Assembly (NCBI GenBank): GCA_964636985.1
Contig: CAZWSX010000007.1
Span: 124,001 to 188,000, forward strand
Direction of reading: 5' to 3'
Origin: CAZWSX01 sp964636985
GTDB taxonomy: Bacteria > Planctomycetota > Planctomycetia > Pirellulales > Pirellulaceae
Length of the DNA stretch: 64,000 bases
Shown here: positions 62,201 through 64,000 of the stretch, one piece after another
Position numbering within the stretch: the stretch's first letter is position 1
Layout: every line of letters begins with the position of its first letter
Notes under the pieces: generated by a model
What the model saw: only the letters and a program-made list of their open reading frames with translations
What the model was told of the DNA's origin: nothing
Database searches by the model: none
Program-made: the position numbers and the translations under genes

Positions 62201-63265
62201 ATGACGCGATTTCAACAAGTGGTTCTGTGGTCGTTGGTTCTACTGGTGCTTGGTTACTTAGGGCGGTACATTCTCGTCGTCGAAGCGAGACAATTTGCGA
62301 ACCCAGCTGAACAACCCAACTCACGGCTGAAAATCGGGAAGAAATCGGCGAGAGCAGTACAAGATTCGATTGCGCAAGAAGAGAGGGAACTAGTACAGAG
62401 GGAGTCAGTACAGACGGATAAAGACCAATACGGTCAGATCGACTTGGGTTCCATGTACGAGGAATCATCCGCTCCCAAGCCCAATTTCGAAAAGGGTCCC
62501 AAGGAATCGTTCTCTCTTTTTGCCATGCGCAACGCGCAAAAGATTGAGGCCGCGGCGCAACCACTGCGCGAAGCGACGACCGAGGAAGCGAAATCGATCG
62601 CACGAACGAATTTAAGAAAAGTGCTGGCGGGTATTTTCGCTGCTGATATGGACGCCAGGCGAGCGCAGTCCCACGAAATCGAGTCTCGACTATTGAAGTT
62701 GCGGCAGCAACTCTCTAATCGTGAAAAGGCCAAGGAACATATTCTCGATTTGCAAATGGAAGTCTTAGAGAACGACGCTGGATTGAGTTACGCAACGGAG
62801 CCGGCAACCAGCGCTCCCTACACGCGCCCTCGGAGAAAGGCTTACGACTATTCGTTGCCCAGAGGGTCGAGTGGGTACGAAAATGAAGATGACCGCCCGC
62901 GCTACGAAGATGACGAATATAGGAACACACCGGGAACGTACAATGAATACAAGAGACACCGATCACCAGATTCATACGAAGAGAAAAAGGCGTTTCCAAA
63001 AAAGAAAAAAGTGCTCGAAGGAAATGGCGAACTTGATCGGAACCAAGAAATAGACTCTCGCCCGGATCAAGATTCGCCAGACGAATCGCCAAAAATCCCT
63101 GTCCCGAATTCTGTCGACACAGAACCTCTTGTCGAGCAGACATTTGCTGGTGAAGTAGTTATCGGTGAAACTGTGGTGCCCCAAGACGGCAAGAAGGTGG
63201 CCCCGGAACTAGCGCCCGACGACAGTGCCGCCGGCAAGGAGGTCTCCCCGCCAAAATCGCCATGA
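62201..63265 (+). CDS. Single-pass membrane protein with coiled coil and acidic/Lys-rich tail
   Basis: The ATG at 62201 has AGGAGG ten to fifteen bases upstream; a GTG lies one codon earlier. The 354-residue product has one N-terminal helix (about 8-27), a charged coiled coil (about 110-190) and a long disordered tail with many Tyr, Arg, Asp and Lys. It lies 30 bases after the kinase gene on the same strand, so it is probably the third gene of that operon. The unfolded tail would be on the outside and may serve as a phosphorylation or signal partner; I know no family. Confidence 0.7.
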   Translation: MTRFQQVVLWSLVLLVLGYLGRYILVVEARQFANPAEQPNSRLKIGKKSARAVQDSIAQEERELVQRESVQTDKDQYGQIDLGSMYEESSAPKPNFEKGPKESFSLFAMRNAQKIEAAAQPLREATTEEAKSIARTNLRKVLAGIFAADMDARRAQSHEIESRLLKLRQQLSNREKAKEHILDLQMEVLENDAGLSYATEPATSAPYTRPRRKAYDYSLPRGSSGYENEDDRPRYEDDEYRNTPGTYNEYKRHRSPDSYEEKKAFPKKKKVLEGNGELDRNQEIDSRPDQDSPDESPKIPVPNSVDTEPLVEQTFAGEVVIGETVVPQDGKKVAPELAPDDSAAGKEVSPPKSP

Positions 63266-63328
63266 GGCGAGAATCGGCGTTTTCACTCTAGCGTGATACA
63301 ATTGCAAGGAACGATGAAGGGAAAACGC

Positions 63329-63547
63329 ATGTCGATTCAATTGCCACTGGAAACCATGACTGTCGCCGAAAAGGTGCAATTGCTCGAGACGATCTGGGAA
63401 AGTCTCTGTCGGAACCCCGCGGACGTGGCTTCACCAGAGTGGCATAAGGAACTACTTAAAGAACGAGCCAAGCGACTTGCGGCGGGTGAGGCCACGGTGT
63501 CTTCTTGGGACAACGTGAAGGCTCGATTCTTGAGGATTGGTCTATAA
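63329..63547 (+). CDS. Addiction-module component of TIGR02574 type
   Basis: The 72-residue protein has the pattern LETMTVAEKVQLLETIWESL, then W-H-K-E-L-L-K-E-R-AKRLAAGEA and SSWDNVKARF, which matches the small putative antitoxin family found with RelE-like toxins. An alternative ATG lies at 63314. No toxin gene follows on this strand: the next gene is convergent. It is therefore an orphan, or the toxin has been lost. Confidence 0.75.
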   Translation: MSIQLPLETMTVAEKVQLLETIWESLCRNPADVASPEWHKELLKERAKRLAAGEATVSSWDNVKARFLRIGL

Positions 63548-63639
63548 CCGTGTGATGTTGTTCGAAGGGGAGGAGTTTGGTCGCTACCCTGCCATGCCAT
63601 CGTTCGCTCTCGACGCTTGGTAGCCACCTTTCAGCCAGA

Positions 63640-64000
63640 TCATTTTGTTTCGGGCGCAACTCTGCTCTTTAAGACCACGAGTTTAACGTGTCGTTTGCCG
63701 AGCGGATTCTCGTCGGGAGGGTCCAGTCGAACCGTCGCTCCAAATCGCTTAAACGTCAGGCACAATTCTTCGCTTATCTCACCTTGTTCGAAACGCTCGT
63801 CGGGCTCGCCTAACTTTGCAATCACCATTTCCGCATCATCGCTGAAAGTGATCTTGCCCGGTAACTCACCTTTCCACTCGCCTGACTTGTCGCGCTCGAG
63901 AAGAATTTCTTTGACCAGTCCTTGATGATCGATCACCATTGAGATGCCAAATTCCTGCCAGGTATGGTGTATTGTTAATTCAAAGTCGGAATACCAGATA
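63640..64000 (-). CDS. Unknown protein, 5' end beyond the window
   Basis: The minus-strand frame is open from 63640 to the last base without a stop. An internal ATG sits at 63939, but the frame carries on past it (…HHTWQEFGIS before it), so the true start is outside the window. The visible 119 residues are mixed alpha/beta in character (GKITFSDDAEMVIAKLGEPD, and FKRFGATVRLDPPDENPL), ending PETK. I do not recognise the family. It is convergent with the addiction-module gene. Confidence 0.65.
   Translation of the reverse strand, partial: IWYSDFELTIHHTWQEFGISMVIDHQGLVKEILLERDKSGEWKGELPGKITFSDDAEMVIAKLGEPDERFEQGEISEELCLTFKRFGATVRLDPPDENPLGKRHVKLVVLKSRVAPETK

Noticed and set aside
62380..62425. 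Short near-repeat AGTACAGA-GGG within the membrane protein gene
   Set aside because: Two short imperfect copies in a coding sequence; explained by Gln/Glu/Ser-rich coding and not a separate element.

Overview
The window is about 64 kb of bacterial chromosome that reads as a planctomycete, most likely of the Pirellulales. The basis is family content: a DUF1501 protein (Tat-type N-terminus) paired with a DUF1549/DUF1553 cytochrome, an ECF sigma factor overlapping a receptor-like Ser/Thr kinase, a PEP-CTERM protein, PQQ-propeller and HEAT-repeat membrane proteins, and heptose genes (hldE, waaF) that imply LPS. No phage, plasmid, CRISPR array or intact insertion sequence is visible. Gene density is high and base composition is even, apart from a poorer stretch near 10 kb.

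Layout. 1-11.6 kb: accessory and envelope genes (PQQ membrane protein, deoxyhypusine-synthase-like protein, hldE, waaF, lipoprotein, DJ-1/PfpI, ThuA, HEAT protein, small HTH protein, EamA transporter). 11.6-33.6 kb: eighteen consecutive minus-strand genes for a complete respiratory chain. They run from a Rieske/cytochrome b6-type complex through a giant octaheme cytochrome, two amicyanin-like copper proteins and a dihaem cytochrome c to an aa3-type oxidase. Haem A synthesis, an ABC transporter, SCO1 and DUF420 assembly genes follow. 34-42 kb: purD, tRNA-Thr(CGT), a TPR protein carrying two RNA polymerase alpha C-terminal domains, tgt, a PEP-CTERM protein, a histidine phosphatase, pdxA and a membrane protein. 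42-47 kb: the DUF1501/PSD1 pair and a PPP phosphatase. 47-56 kb: a nitrogen-assimilation locus with glnE, type I glutamine synthetase (glnA) and type III glutamine synthetase (glnN), plus a cysteine-rich secreted protein. 56-64 kb: pepF, an MscS channel, DUF4337, the ECF sigma/kinase/membrane-protein operon, an orphan addiction-module component, and an edge-truncated gene.

How the genes fit together. The respiratory cluster is the most striking content. Quinol would be oxidised by the Rieske/b6 core. Electrons would leave through the octaheme protein, which takes the place of cytochrome c1 or f, and pass by cupredoxins or the dihaem cytochrome to an A2-type oxidase made with the linked ctaA, ctaB, SCO1 and DUF420 genes. 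Two other architectures deserve attention: the TPR plus tandem alpha-CTD protein, which may be a transcription regulator that borrows the polymerase's UP-element reader, and a kinase whose N-terminus carries a ZAS-type zinc motif and which overlaps its sigma factor gene. A short palindromic REP-like element occurs twice (35.46 kb and 52.03 kb).

Limits. All functions are read from translated sequence, motif recognition and gene order. No database search or structure prediction was run. Start codons are chosen by ribosome-binding sites and overlaps, and are uncertain where stated.
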